Positions 35,797-44,556 of a stretch of 64,000 bases of DNA are shown piece after piece. The position numbers and the translations under genes were made by a program. The notes beneath the pieces were generated by a model. It did no database searches, had not been told where the DNA came from, and saw only the letters and a list, made by a program, of their open reading frames with translations. Origin of the DNA: Mitsuokella sp047974105 (GTDB lineage Bacteria; Bacillota; Negativicutes; Selenomonadales; Selenomonadaceae); the NCBI RefSeq assembly GCF_047974105.1, contig NZ_JBHYRS010000002.1, positions 248,001 to 312,000 of the forward strand, read 5' to 3'. Every line of letters starts with the position of its first letter. Position 1 is the stretch's first letter.

Positions 35797-35830
35797 GAAA
35801 GCCCCCAGAATGGCCGTTCTGGGGGCTTTC
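35797..35830 (-). terminator. terminator after potD
   Basis: A perfect 14-bp stem GAAAGCCCCCAGAA/TTCTGGGGGCTTTC with a 6-base loop, followed by a short T-rich run on the minus strand. Confidence 0.75.
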
Positions 35831-35900
35831 GTGCGTCGCATGGACGACTTATATCCTTTTGTCGACTTTATTATATCACATCTGCCGATTTTCGGCAATC

Positions 35901-37004
35901 TTATTCGACTTTGACCTGCAGCCAAAGCTTGGTATAGAGCTTGTCGACAGCCTCGCCAAGGTACTGATACGTCTCCTGTCCCGTATACGTTTCCTCATCC
36001 GGGAAGGCGATTTCGCGTTCTTCTTCGTCCATGTCGTCGGCTTCAATTTCTTCGACGGCAATGTTCGGCGTGGAGTAGCCGAGGGCTTCGAAGTTTTTGG
36101 CGGCGATGTCGGGGCGGCAGAGGAAGTCGATGAAGCGGTGGGCGTTTTCGACGTGTTTGGCGTTTTTCGGAATAACCCAGCCGTCCATCCAGAGGTTCGT
36201 GCCTTCCTTCGGCGCGGCGCAGAACGCGAGGTCCGGATTGGCCTTTATGAGGTTGATGGCCTCGCCCGAGTAGATGACGCCGAGCGCGGCTTCGCCCGAG
36301 GCGAGTTTGTCGCGGATATCATCGACGCCGTAGGCCTGCACGAGGGGCTTCTGGGCAATCAGCATGTCGCGGGCTTTTGCAAGCGTCGCGGAGTCTTTTG
36401 TGTTCATCGACTCGCCCATCAGGCGCAGCGGAATCATAAAGGCATCGCGCGCGGAATCCTGCATGAGGATTTCGTCTTTGTACTTCGGGTCAAACAGCAC
36501 GGACCAGCTGTCGACGTCTCCATCGACCATTTTCGTGTTGTACATGATGCCGACCGTGCCCCAGCAGTACGGGATGGAATAGCGGTTGCCCGGGTCGTAC
36601 GACTCGGCCTGCGCGAGGAAGGCCTTGCCGATGTATTTTTTCGCGTTGGGCAGCTTCGCGTAGTCGAGCGGCTGCAGCAGGTCGTTTTCGGCCATTTTCT
36701 GAATCATATAGTCGGACGGGCAGATGAGATCGTAGCTCGTCGCGCCCTCTTTGACACGCGGGTACATGCTCTCGTTCGTGTCGTATTCGTCGAGCACAAC
36801 GTGGATGCCCGTCTCCTCCTCGAACTGCGTGATGACCTCGGGGTCGAGGTAGTCGCCCCAGCTGTAGATGTAGAGCGTGTCCTCGCCCTCCGACTCTTCG
36901 CTGTCCTCGCTCAGGGCGTCGCAGCCGGCAAAAAGCAGGGTGCTGAGCATGGCCACGACGAGCACGAGGTATTTCCATTTATAAAACTTAGTCATGTTAG
37001 TCAT
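35901..37004 (-). CDS. potD: spermidine/putrescine ABC transporter, substrate-binding lipoprotein
   Basis: A 367-residue protein with a lipoprotein signal (LLFAGC lipobox near residue 28) and the PotD fold: LYIYSWGDYLDPEV, YDLICPSDYMI, IPYCWGTVGIMYN and the C-terminal WMDGWVIPKNA region. It binds polyamine outside the inner membrane and delivers it to PotBC. Last gene of potABCD, with its ATG overlapping potC by 8 bases. Acid-rich after the lipobox (DSEESEGED) as a linker. Confidence 0.93.
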   Translation of the reverse strand: MTNMTKFYKWKYLVLVVAMLSTLLFAGCDALSEDSEESEGEDTLYIYSWGDYLDPEVITQFEEETGIHVVLDEYDTNESMYPRVKEGATSYDLICPSDYMIQKMAENDLLQPLDYAKLPNAKKYIGKAFLAQAESYDPGNRYSIPYCWGTVGIMYNTKMVDGDVDSWSVLFDPKYKDEILMQDSARDAFMIPLRLMGESMNTKDSATLAKARDMLIAQKPLVQAYGVDDIRDKLASGEAALGVIYSGEAINLIKANPDLAFCAAPKEGTNLWMDGWVIPKNAKHVENAHRFIDFLCRPDIAAKNFEALGYSTPNIAVEEIEADDMDEEEREIAFPDEETYTGQETYQYLGEAVDKLYTKLWLQVKVE

Positions 37005-37791
37005 CGAGCAGCCCCTTTCTCTGATGGCGGCGCAGGAGTTTCCAGTTGACCATCAGCAGAGCGACAAAGGCGATGACGCCGACGAAAAACAGGGTCGACA
37101 GCGCATACATCTCGGGATGGATGCCGAGCTTGAGCTGCGCGTAAATCGCGGTCGTCAGCGTGTCGATGCCCGCGCCCTTTGTAAAGTACGTGACGATAAA
37201 GTCATCGGCCGACATGGCAAAGGACAGCAGAAACGCCGCGGCGATGCCGGGCCGCAGCTCCGGCAGAATGACCTTGCGGAAGGCCTGAAACGGCGTCGCG
37301 CCGAGGTCGAGGGCCGCTTCGTAGCAGACATTGTTGAGTCCGAGCACCTGCGGCAGGATGCAGAGCATCGCGTACGGCAGGTTGATGACGATATGGGCCA
37401 TGAGAATCGTGTCGTAGCCGAGGCGCAGGCCAAAGCCGAGGAATAAGAGCATCAGGGAAATGCCCGTGACGATGTCGGCGTTTAAGAGCGGGATGTTCGC
37501 GAGCCCGCGGAACGCAAGCTGACTTTTCTTCGAAAAACGGCGCATGGCAAGGGCCGTGATGAGGCCGAGGAGCGTCGCGAAAAAGGCCGCGGTCAGGCCA
37601 ATCGTCAGGGTATTTAAGAAGGCATCGATGATTTCTTCGCTTTCAAAAAGCTTCGTGTACCACTCAAGCGTGAAGCCCGTCCAATGGCCGCGGTAGCGGC
37701 TCGCGTTGAACGACTGCGCAATGAGTACGAGAATCGGCGCGTAGAGGAACAGGATAATCAGGCCGAGATAAAGTTTCTTCAAATGTTTCAT
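36997..37791 (-). CDS. potC: spermidine/putrescine ABC transporter permease PotC
   Basis: A 264-residue permease with six membrane segments and the EAA loop (EAALDLGATPFQAFRKVILP, residues about 165-184). Forms the channel with PotB. The ATG overlaps the potB stop (ATGA). Standard length. Confidence 0.93.
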   Translation of the reverse strand: MKHLKKLYLGLIILFLYAPILVLIAQSFNASRYRGHWTGFTLEWYTKLFESEEIIDAFLNTLTIGLTAAFFATLLGLITALAMRRFSKKSQLAFRGLANIPLLNADIVTGISLMLLFLGFGLRLGYDTILMAHIVINLPYAMLCILPQVLGLNNVCYEAALDLGATPFQAFRKVILPELRPGIAAAFLLSFAMSADDFIVTYFTKGAGIDTLTTAIYAQLKLGIHPEMYALSTLFFVGVIAFVALLMVNWKLLRRHQRKGLLDD

Positions 37792-38627
37792 CTGGCTCCG
37801 GCCTCCTTTTTCTTCGCGCCGCGGTCGGCAAAGGCCTCAAGGACGATGTTCAGGATAATGAAGACCATGAGAATCATCGAGAGAGCGCTGCCGAGCTGCC
37901 AGTCGTAGGCCGCCGTGAACTCCTGCTCGATGATGTTGCCGATGAGCAGGATTTTGTTGCCGCCCAAGAGCGCGCTGATGACGAAGGTCGTGAGGGCCGG
38001 AATGAAGACCATCGTGCAGCCGCTGATGACGCCGGGCACGGACAGCGGAAAAATGATGCGGCGGAACGTCTGCCATTTGCCCGCGCCGAGGTCATGTGCG
38101 GCCTCAATGATGCTTTTGTCAATATGCGAAAGCGAAACGTATAAGGGCAGTACCATATAAGGAAGGAAGTTGTAGACCATGCCGATGACGATGGCGAGCG
38201 GCGTATTAATAAGGGCCATCGTCGGGAGCCCGAGAGCCTGCAAAGCCATGTTGATAATGCCGTTTTTCTCGAGAATCGTCTGCCAGGCCATGGTCGTCAA
38301 GAGCGAATTCATCCAGAGCGGCAGCAGGAACAGCAGGAAAATCAGCAGCATCCTGCCCTTTTTGATTTCCTGCAGGATGAGGCAGAGCGGATACGCGAGC
38401 ACGAGGCAGACGAACGTGCTGATGAGTGCGAGCTCGACGGAAAGGCCGAGGGCCTTAAGGTACTCGGGCTGCACGGCTTCGATGATGTTCGCGAGCGTAA
38501 AGGCCCCTTCCCCATCCGTCAGGCCGTGCCAGAGCACGAAAAACAGGGGCAGCACGATGAAAATCGCGGCCCAGATGGCAAACGGCGCGGCAAAAAGGCG
38601 CGCGGCCGTCTTGTTATTTTGCATCAT
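37788..38627 (-). CDS. potB: spermidine/putrescine ABC transporter permease PotB
   Basis: A 279-residue permease with six membrane segments and EAA loop (EAAHDLGAGKWQTFRRIIFP). I start at the ATG at 38627, which follows AGGAGG by 6 bases; the ATG at 38642 in the same frame would contain that ribosome site. It overlaps the end of potA by 14 bases. Confidence 0.92.
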   Translation of the reverse strand: MMQNNKTAARLFAAPFAIWAAIFIVLPLFFVLWHGLTDGEGAFTLANIIEAVQPEYLKALGLSVELALISTFVCLVLAYPLCLILQEIKKGRMLLIFLLFLLPLWMNSLLTTMAWQTILEKNGIINMALQALGLPTMALINTPLAIVIGMVYNFLPYMVLPLYVSLSHIDKSIIEAAHDLGAGKWQTFRRIIFPLSVPGVISGCTMVFIPALTTFVISALLGGNKILLIGNIIEQEFTAAYDWQLGSALSMILMVFIILNIVLEAFADRGAKKKEAGAR

Positions 38628-39687
38628 GCGCGGCCTCCTCATCCTCGGACGCCGGCTTCGCCATAATCTGGATGTTCGACGGCGCGAGCTTCAGGCCGAC
38701 TTCGCGGCCCTGCTCGTGCCCCGTAATCGTCTGCACGAGCCACGAGAAGCCGCCCGCCTCAATCGTGATGTCGTAAACCGTGCCCTTAAAGACGACGGAA
38801 CGGATGACGCCGCGGAACTGGCCGTCCTCCGGCGCACAAATTTGGATATCCTCTGGACGAATCTGCACGTCGACCGGCACATTCTCGCCAAAGCCCGTGT
38901 TGATGCACGGAATGTCCTTGCCGAGAAGATGCACGAGCTTGTCGCGAATCATGATGCCGTCGATGATGTTGCTGTCGCCGATGAAATCCGCGACAAACGC
39001 GTTCTCCGGCTCGTTATACACGCTCTCCGGCGTGCCAATCTGCTGAATCCAGCCCTGATTCATGACGACGACCGTATCCGACATCGACAGGGCTTCTTCC
39101 TGGTCGTGCGTGACAAAGACGAACGTGATGCCGAGCTCGCGCTTGATTTTGACGAGCTCGCGCTGCATGCTCTGACGCAGCTTGAGGTCGAGAGCCGACA
39201 GAGGTTCATCGAGCAAAAGAACCTTCGGCTCATTGACGACCGCGCGCGCAATCGCGATGCGCTGCTGCTGCCCGCCCGAAAGCGCCGTGACGTCGGCATG
39301 CTCATAGCCGTCGAGATTCACGAGTTTCAGCGCATATTTGATTTTATCCTTGATGTAGGCCTTCGGCTTGCCCTTGATGCGCAGCCCGAACGCAATATTC
39401 TCGGCCACATCCATATTCGAGAACAGCGAATACTTCTGAAAAACCGTATTGACCTGCCTCTTCTCCGGCGGCAGCTTCGTGATGTCCTCGCCGTCAAACA
39501 GAATCCGCCCGCGGTCCGGCAGCTCAAATCCCCCGATCAGCCGCAGCGTCGTCGTCTTCCCGCACCCCGACGGCCCCAAAAGCGTCAAAAACTCATTCTC
39601 ATGAATGACAAGATTCAAATCCTCCAGAATCTTCCTGCCATCATACGACTTATCAATATGCTCCAAACGTAAAAGTTCCTTTGCCAA
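38614..39687 (-). CDS. potA: spermidine/putrescine ABC transporter ATPase
   Basis: A 357-residue ATPase: Walker A GPSGCGKTT at 38-46, signature LSGGQQQR near 137, Walker B LLLDEPLSALD, and a C-terminal TOBE regulatory domain. TTG start with GGAGGG six bases upstream. First gene of potABCD; powers polyamine uptake. Confidence 0.93.
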   Translation of the reverse strand: MAKELLRLEHIDKSYDGRKILEDLNLVIHENEFLTLLGPSGCGKTTTLRLIGGFELPDRGRILFDGEDITKLPPEKRQVNTVFQKYSLFSNMDVAENIAFGLRIKGKPKAYIKDKIKYALKLVNLDGYEHADVTALSGGQQQRIAIARAVVNEPKVLLLDEPLSALDLKLRQSMQRELVKIKRELGITFVFVTHDQEEALSMSDTVVVMNQGWIQQIGTPESVYNEPENAFVADFIGDSNIIDGIMIRDKLVHLLGKDIPCINTGFGENVPVDVQIRPEDIQICAPEDGQFRGVIRSVVFKGTVYDITIEAGGFSWLVQTITGHEQGREVGLKLAPSNIQIMAKPASEDEEAAHDAK

Positions 39688-39734
39688 ATTTCACCCTCCA
39701 ATACACAATATTTTCCCCTGCATCCATTCATAAT

Positions 39735-39768
39735 AAATGCCCCTCTATTGTAGCATAGAAGGGCATTT
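39735..39768 (-). terminator. terminator after the symporter gene
   Basis: AAATGCCC and GGGCATTT arms, extended by TCTAT/ATAGA-type pairs, 57 bases beyond the stop at 39825; AT-rich on both sides, so possibly bidirectional. Confidence 0.65.
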
Positions 39769-39824
39769 GTATTCAATTAATTGTGCGTGTTTTATCCACA
39801 ATTTTAACAATAAAGCAGTAACGT

Positions 39825-41279
39825 TTACGATTTCGTCCCCGCAAGCTCCTCTTCAGCATCTTCCATGTCGCCCGTGTAGTCGATGGCTTCGCCTTTTTTC
39901 TCGAAGGCGACGACGTGTTCCTGGTAGTCGAAGCATTCTTTGGCGATGTCTTTATTGAGCCAGAGCAGGCAGATGAGGTTCGGGATGATCATGAGGCCGT
40001 TCATCGTGTCGGAGAAGTTCCAGACGACTTCGAGGGTCGTCGTGGCGCCGACGAAGGTAATCAGCGAGAAGATGACGCGGTAGCCCATGATGACGGGGCG
40101 TTTCTTGATGAGGTATTCGAGGGCCTTTTCGCCGTAGTACTCCCAGCCGAGGATGGTCGAGAAGGCGAAAAGCGCGATGGAAACGGAGACGATGAGTTTG
40201 GCATAGGAGCCAAAGACCGTCGAGAACGCGAGAATCGTGAGCTGAACGCCCGAGACGAGCTTGCCGGTGCTTGGGTCGACCGTGCCGAGCACGCCCGAGG
40301 AGGCGATGACGAGGCCAGTGAGCATGCAGATGATCATCGTGTCGAAGAACGTGCCCGTCATGTTGACGTAGCCCTGACGCGAAGCGTGGTCCGTGCGGGC
40401 CGCAGCGGCGGCAATTGGCGCGGAGCCGAGGCCAGCCTCATTCGAGAAGACGCCGCGGGCAACGCCCCAGCGCATGGACGTCAGCATCGAAGCGACAATC
40501 GAGCCGCCGATGCCGCCGGCGACGGAATCAACGGAAAAAGCCATGCGGAACATCTCGGCGATGCCAGCCGGCACAGCGTCAAAGTTCACACAGATGACGA
40601 CGATGGAAACAAGGAAGTAGAAAGCGGCCATGGTCGGCACGATGATGCTCGAGACAAAGCCGATGCTGCGGATGCCGCGCACGAGTACACTCAAGGAAAG
40701 TGCGGCGATGATGGCGCCGATGACCCAGGTCGGTACAGCGTAGCTGCTCGAAATCGCCGCAGCGATGGAATTGGCCTGCGTCATGTTGCCGATGCCGAAC
40801 GACGCGAGTACGACAAAGACGGAAAACAGGAACGCGAGCGTGCGGCCGACGTATTTATTCTTGATGCCGTTTTTCATCGCGTACATCGGGCCGCCGGCCA
40901 TCTCGCCGACGCTGTTCGTCTCGCGGTATTTGACTGCAAGGACCGATTCGCCGTATTTCGTCGAAAGGCCGAAAGCCGCGCTGATCCACATCCAGACGAG
41001 CGCGCCCGGGCCGCCAAGGACCATGGCCGTCGCGACGCCGACGATATTGCCCGTGCCGATGGTCGCCGAAAGGGCTGTCATGAGCGACTGGAACGGCGAG
41101 ATATCGCCCGCGTGTTTATCGCGCTTTGAAAAAACCATGTGAATCGCGTAGCCGAGGTTGCGCCACGGCAGGAATTTCAGCCTTACCGTCAGGAAAATGC
41201 CGGTGCCGACAAGCAGCACGAGCATCACAGGCCCCCAGACAAAATTGTTGACGTCTGCTAATAGCTTCGATACGTCCAT
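39825..41279 (-). CDS. sodium:alanine symporter family (AGCS) transporter
   Basis: A 484-residue transporter with about 11 membrane segments and family motifs: SPFQSLMTALSATIGTGNIV at about 61-80, GGPGALVWMWISAAFG, and GMEYYGEKALEYL-like GWEYYGEKALEYL near the end. It imports alanine or glycine with sodium. Transcribed alone from a strong promoter through a short terminator-containing leader, which suggests attenuation. Start by an AAGGG site. Confidence 0.92.
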   Translation of the reverse strand: MDVSKLLADVNNFVWGPVMLVLLVGTGIFLTVRLKFLPWRNLGYAIHMVFSKRDKHAGDISPFQSLMTALSATIGTGNIVGVATAMVLGGPGALVWMWISAAFGLSTKYGESVLAVKYRETNSVGEMAGGPMYAMKNGIKNKYVGRTLAFLFSVFVVLASFGIGNMTQANSIAAAISSSYAVPTWVIGAIIAALSLSVLVRGIRSIGFVSSIIVPTMAAFYFLVSIVVICVNFDAVPAGIAEMFRMAFSVDSVAGGIGGSIVASMLTSMRWGVARGVFSNEAGLGSAPIAAAAARTDHASRQGYVNMTGTFFDTMIICMLTGLVIASSGVLGTVDPSTGKLVSGVQLTILAFSTVFGSYAKLIVSVSIALFAFSTILGWEYYGEKALEYLIKKRPVIMGYRVIFSLITFVGATTTLEVVWNFSDTMNGLMIIPNLICLLWLNKDIAKECFDYQEHVVAFEKKGEAIDYTGDMEDAEEELAGTKS

Positions 41280-41320
41280 ACGATCAAACCCTTTCGCTTA
41301 TAAAATATAATACCCTGTAA

Positions 41321-41371
41321 AAAACAAAAGCAATGCTGCTGATGACTCGCACCGTCCAAGCAACATTGCTT
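41321..41371 (-). terminator. leader terminator (attenuator candidate) of the symporter gene
   Basis: AAGCAATGTTGCT pairs with AGCAGCATTGCTT around an 18-base loop, followed by TTGTTTTTT on the minus strand. It begins almost at the predicted transcription start and ends about 42 bases before the ATG, so transcription of the symporter must read through it. Confidence 0.7.
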
Positions 41372-41379
41372 TGAGCTAT

Positions 41380-41408
41380 ATTATATAATTTTAATATATC
41401 GTTGTCAA
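41380..41408 (-). promoter_or_regulatory. consensus promoter of the symporter gene
   Basis: TTGACA-17-TATAAT, a perfect sigma-70-type consensus on the minus strand. Confidence 0.85.
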
Positions 41409-41490
41409 TAAAAATCCATCATGTATACACATATGTACATAACAGATGGCTTACTGCAGGCGTCTTTGCGCGTATCCGCTCATTTCTCCC

Positions 41491-41901
41491 TTATTTTTTG
41501 GCGGACTTTGGCGCTTCTGCACCCTCGGCTTCTTTGGCAGCCGCGTACTTCAGGACGATATGCGCGCTCTTGCGGTTTGTCGCGAGCGGCACGTCGTGAA
41601 CATCGCAGAGGCGCAGCAGGGCGTTGATGTCCGGCTCATGCGGCTGCGAGGTCAGCGGGTCGCGCAGGAAGATGACGTAATCGACATCGCCCGTCGCAAC
41701 GCGCGCGCCGATCTGCTGGTCGCCGCCCATCGGGCCGGAAAGCATTGTCTCGACATGCAGGCCGAAGGTCTCGTTGATGAGCGTCCCCGTCGTACGCGTG
41801 GCAATGAGGTGAAACTTCGTTAAGAGTTCTTTGTGATGGCCGACGAACTCGAGCATCTCGCTCTTTTTCTTATCATGGGCAATCAGGGCAATCGTTTTCA
41901 T
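41491..41901 (-). CDS. mgsA: methylglyoxal synthase
   Basis: A 136-residue enzyme converting dihydroxyacetone phosphate to methylglyoxal and phosphate. Motifs: IALIAHDKKKSEM at the start, SGPMGGDQQIGA, GDVDYVIFLRDPL with the catalytic Asp, and HDVPLATNRKSA. ATG at 41901 with AAAGGATG upstream; the longer frame is spurious. Ends in an alanine/lysine-rich tail. Confidence 0.94.
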   Translation of the reverse strand: MKTIALIAHDKKKSEMLEFVGHHKELLTKFHLIATRTTGTLINETFGLHVETMLSGPMGGDQQIGARVATGDVDYVIFLRDPLTSQPHEPDINALLRLCDVHDVPLATNRKSAHIVLKYAAAKEAEGAEAPKSAKK

Positions 41902-41953
41902 GTAAAACATCCTTTCTCTACTCAGGTATCTCCTTATTATTTCGCCCCAAAAC

Positions 41954-41996
41954 GCCAAAAATCCTGCCGACATCCAAAGATGCCAGCAGGATTTGA
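41954..41996 (-). terminator. terminator after the OFA transporter gene
   Basis: AAATCCTGCTGGCATC-TTTG-GATGTCGGCAGGATTTTTGG on the minus strand, a 16-bp stem with one mismatch. Confidence 0.75.
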
Positions 41997-42089
41997 TTTG
42001 AACGCCGACTGACGCCAACCTAACGTGACGCTATGCCCAGCGCCACGCGCCAACCATAGGGAGTCAGGAGTTCAAAGGTGAGGTCGAAA

Positions 42090-43295
42090 TCAGAGTGCCG
42101 TGCGCGTCTCTTTTCTGCGCTGGCCGTACTGCTTGAGCACGGCAGCAATGATGAAATTGAGCACGAAGCAGGCGGCGAAGAAATAAAGCGAAGCCGTGTA
42201 GCCGCCGGTCTGTGCATGAAAGTACGAGACAATCGACGGGCCGGCGACGCCGGCGAGCCCCCAGGCCGTCAGGATGCGGCCGTGGATGGCGCTAAGCTGA
42301 CGCGTGCCGAAGATATCGGAAAGATACGCCGGCATACACGAGAAGCCGCCGCCATAGCAGCTGATGATTAAGAGGACGAGAGCTTCAAACAGGAACGCTT
42401 CTTTCGTCTGGCCGAGCTGCCAGAACGCGAGGACTTCCAGCAGGAAGAACAGCATGTAGACACGGCCGCGGCCAAGATAATCCGAAATCGTCGACCAGAC
42501 GATGCGGCCGCCGCCATTGAAGACGCCGATGATGCCGACCATCGAGGCCGCTGCGGCAGCGTCCATGCCGATGACTTCCTGTGCCATCGGCGAAGCGACG
42601 GCGAGCAGGCCGATGCCGCACGTAATGTTGACGAAGAAAATCCACCAGAGCGAAGCGAACTGCCACGTCTTGAGGGCCTCATTGGCCGTGGCGCCGTGCA
42701 GGACCTTCGTGACCTTGCCCGAGGCGTCCTTGAGGACCGGCGGTTTGAGGTACAGCGACGATGCGCCCATGATGAGCATGTAGACGCAGCCGAGAATCAG
42801 GAAGTTATTGACGAGGCCGACCGTCGCCGTCAGATACTGCATGACAGGACCCGCGATGAGTGCGGCAAAGCCAAAGCCCATGATGGCGAGCCCCGTCGCA
42901 AAGCCGCGGTGGTCCGGGAAATACTTGACGAGCGTCGAGACCGGCGTGATGTAGCCGACGCCAAGGCCAATGCCGCCGATGCAGCCGTAAAAGAGATACA
43001 GGAGCATCAGGCTGTGCACGGAAAGTGCGTAGGCCGTGCCGAGCATGCCCGTGCCGAAGAACAGCATGGCCAGCAGGCCGCTGCGCTTCGGTCCGATTTT
43101 TTCGACAAAGCTGCCGAGAAAACCGGCCGAAAAACCGAGGAACAGGATGGCCAGCGAGAACGTCCAGGTCGTCTGCGTGAGCGAAAAGCCCATTTCCGCC
43201 ATGATGGGACGCGTCAAAACGCTCCATGCATAGACACTGCCAATCGAGATGTGGATGCCCACGGCGCTCAGCGCGATAAGCCAGCGATTTCTCAT
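42090..43295 (-). CDS. OFA-family MFS transporter (oxalate/formate antiporter-like)
   Basis: A 401-residue, 12-segment MFS protein with the OFA pattern: IHISIGSVYAWSVLTRPI at the start, GYITPVSTLVKYFPDHRGFA in the middle, and DYLGRGRVY after the central loop. The family includes oxalate:formate antiporters and monocarboxylate carriers; the substrate here is unknown. Ribosome site GGAGGTAGATC. The leader carries a ZTP-type riboswitch and terminator, which ties the carrier to one-carbon/folate or purine status and makes formate a reasonable guess. Confidence 0.88.
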   Translation of the reverse strand: MRNRWLIALSAVGIHISIGSVYAWSVLTRPIMAEMGFSLTQTTWTFSLAILFLGFSAGFLGSFVEKIGPKRSGLLAMLFFGTGMLGTAYALSVHSLMLLYLFYGCIGGIGLGVGYITPVSTLVKYFPDHRGFATGLAIMGFGFAALIAGPVMQYLTATVGLVNNFLILGCVYMLIMGASSLYLKPPVLKDASGKVTKVLHGATANEALKTWQFASLWWIFFVNITCGIGLLAVASPMAQEVIGMDAAAAASMVGIIGVFNGGGRIVWSTISDYLGRGRVYMLFFLLEVLAFWQLGQTKEAFLFEALVLLIISCYGGGFSCMPAYLSDIFGTRQLSAIHGRILTAWGLAGVAGPSIVSYFHAQTGGYTASLYFFAACFVLNFIIAAVLKQYGQRRKETRTAL

Positions 43296-43349
43296 GTGAT
43301 CTACCTCCAGAAATGCATTGGGTATCCATTTAGGAAGGCTGCTTGTAGC

Positions 43350-43388
43350 AAAAAGACCCTCCGGAACAGATACCCTGCCCAGACGGTC
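43350..43388 (-). terminator. riboswitch expression platform (terminator)
   Basis: GACCGTCTGG pairs with CCGGAGGGTC (9 of 10), then TTTTT. Its 5' arm overlaps the P3 hairpin of the upstream aptamer, so the two structures exclude each other, giving an ON switch when ligand holds the aptamer. Confidence 0.75.
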
Positions 43389-43446
43389 GGCTGATCATAA
43401 CCGTGCAGGACACGTGGTCAGTTCCACTCATCCGTCAGCCCTGCAA
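43376..43446 (-). ncRNA. ZTP (pfl) riboswitch aptamer
   Basis: On the minus strand: P1 GCAGG/CCTGC, then GCTGACGGAT, P2 GTGG-AACTGA-CCAC, a linker, and P3 GCCGACCGTCTGGGCA. This matches the pfl consensus (CUGRCGGA, GUGG...CCAC, and a CCGCCUGGGCA-type 3' hairpin). The ligand is the purine intermediate ZMP/ZTP, a signal of 10-formyl-tetrahydrofolate shortage. It lies between a good promoter and a terminator, ahead of the OFA transporter. Matched by eye, not by a covariance model. Confidence 0.75.
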
Positions 43447-43471
43447 GGCTTTGTTTACTTTTTACACTTTT

Positions 43472-43500
43472 ATTATATGAACTGCGCGCGCCTGCGTCAA
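43472..43500 (-). promoter_or_regulatory. promoter of the riboswitch/OFA transcript
   Basis: TTGACG and TATAAT with a 17-base spacer, about 26 bases before the aptamer. Confidence 0.8.
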
Positions 43501-43688
43501 GAGAGAAATCTCACACGCGGCAGAAAAATTTTTGACGCCTGCCGCCCTTCTCCTTTGGACATTTGCGGGACTTTCCTGTAAAATAGAAGGAACTGACAAA
43601 AGCGCCGCCAAAAAGTACAGGCAGCGAAGAGATGAAAAAAAGAAGAAGAGCACGGACAGATAAACGAAGAATATCGGGAGGAACTACC

Positions 43689-44141
43689 ATGACAGAACAG
43701 ATGACCCCAGAACAGCGCCAGACAGGCCTCGCCCTTTCGAGACTGCAAAAGCGCATTGCGAAAATGCACGCCCTGCGCGACAAGATGAACGCCGGTCTCG
43801 CCCGCGTAACAGAAAACAATCTCGACCTCGCGCTGACGCAGAAAAAGAACCTCAAAGAACTCAGCCGCGAATACGACGCGCTCACAAACGAAGTCAACTG
43901 CCTGCCCCCGCTCGATGCCGCGTCCGTGCTTGAGGATGAGTACAACTACATCCTGACCATCGGCAACATCATCGAGACGACGCGCGAGCTCAAGAAAAAG
44001 AGCAAAATCGACAAGGACGTGCGCGAAAGCATCACGAGCGGGCTCGTGCAGTTCTATGAAGGGCTGCGGAATGAACTTGCGGCGGATCAGGCACAGAAGG
44101 AAATGCAGGCGAAAAAGATGGCTGCAGAGATAAAAAAATAA
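43689..44141 (+). CDS. coiled-coil hypothetical protein
   Basis: A 150-residue, highly charged, almost wholly helical protein with heptad-like leucines (LSRLQKRIAKMHALRDKMNA). No domain is recognised and there is no membrane segment or signal. Start set by GGGAGG 7 bases upstream; a terminator follows at 44161. It is the only plus-strand gene in the right half of the window. Confidence 0.7.
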   Translation: MTEQMTPEQRQTGLALSRLQKRIAKMHALRDKMNAGLARVTENNLDLALTQKKNLKELSREYDALTNEVNCLPPLDAASVLEDEYNYILTIGNIIETTRELKKKSKIDKDVRESITSGLVQFYEGLRNELAADQAQKEMQAKKMAAEIKK

Positions 44142-44160
44142 TGTGTTGAAAATGCGCGCA

Positions 44161-44201
44161 AAAAAGGAAGTTCCTACAGTGAAGTAAGAACTTCCTTTTT
44201 T
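44161..44201 (+). terminator. terminator of the coiled-coil gene
   Basis: AAAAAGGAAGTTC and GAACTTCCTTTTT arms followed by TTGATTT; symmetrical, so it could also work on the minus strand. Confidence 0.85.
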
Positions 44202-44246
44202 GATTTCCGTTGTTCTGGTGCTGACAGGTGAGAAACAGATTGTCGT

Positions 44247-44430
44247 GGGAAGGGGCCGCCTATTTCGGCTTCGTCGCTCCGTTAAATGGGCCTCATGGTT
44301 TTTGGCGGGGCAATGTTTTTTCGCCGCCTGCCGCGGCGTTCTTACATTTAGCAGCCCTGCCAATTTTTCCTTGAGGCCCACCCTGCGGGGATCACTGCGC
44401 TCCTGCAGGCGAAATAGGCGGCCCCTTCCC
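44247..44430 (+). repeat. structured repeat element, copy A
   Basis: 184 bases. The ends form a perfect 16-bp outer stem (GGGAAGGGGCCGCCTA and its complement) continued by TTTCG/CGAAA. Inside are TTTCGGCTTCG, a second stem (GGGCCTCA/TGAGGCCC), a CGCCGC-CTGCC-GCGGCG hairpin, and ACCCTGCGGGG. Copies B, C and D keep the single-stranded parts and change the stems in a compensated way. Lies between the coiled-coil gene and the end of hisIE, with no coding frame. Confidence 0.85.
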
Positions 44431-44556
44431 CAGTCAGATCTCAAAAGCCTGACTTCTTAGTGCCTGCTTTCAAAGAGCAGCTTGGAGCGTGTGCAGCCTG
44501 TTGGCTGTACACGCTAAGTACGCATGGAACTCGCACAACTGGTTGGTACGAACTCT

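Noticed and set aside
39915..41129. Long open frame of about 400 codons opposite the symporter gene
   Set aside because: It is the antisense shadow of a GC-rich gene, with Arg/Asp/Glu-rich low-complexity protein and no ribosome site.
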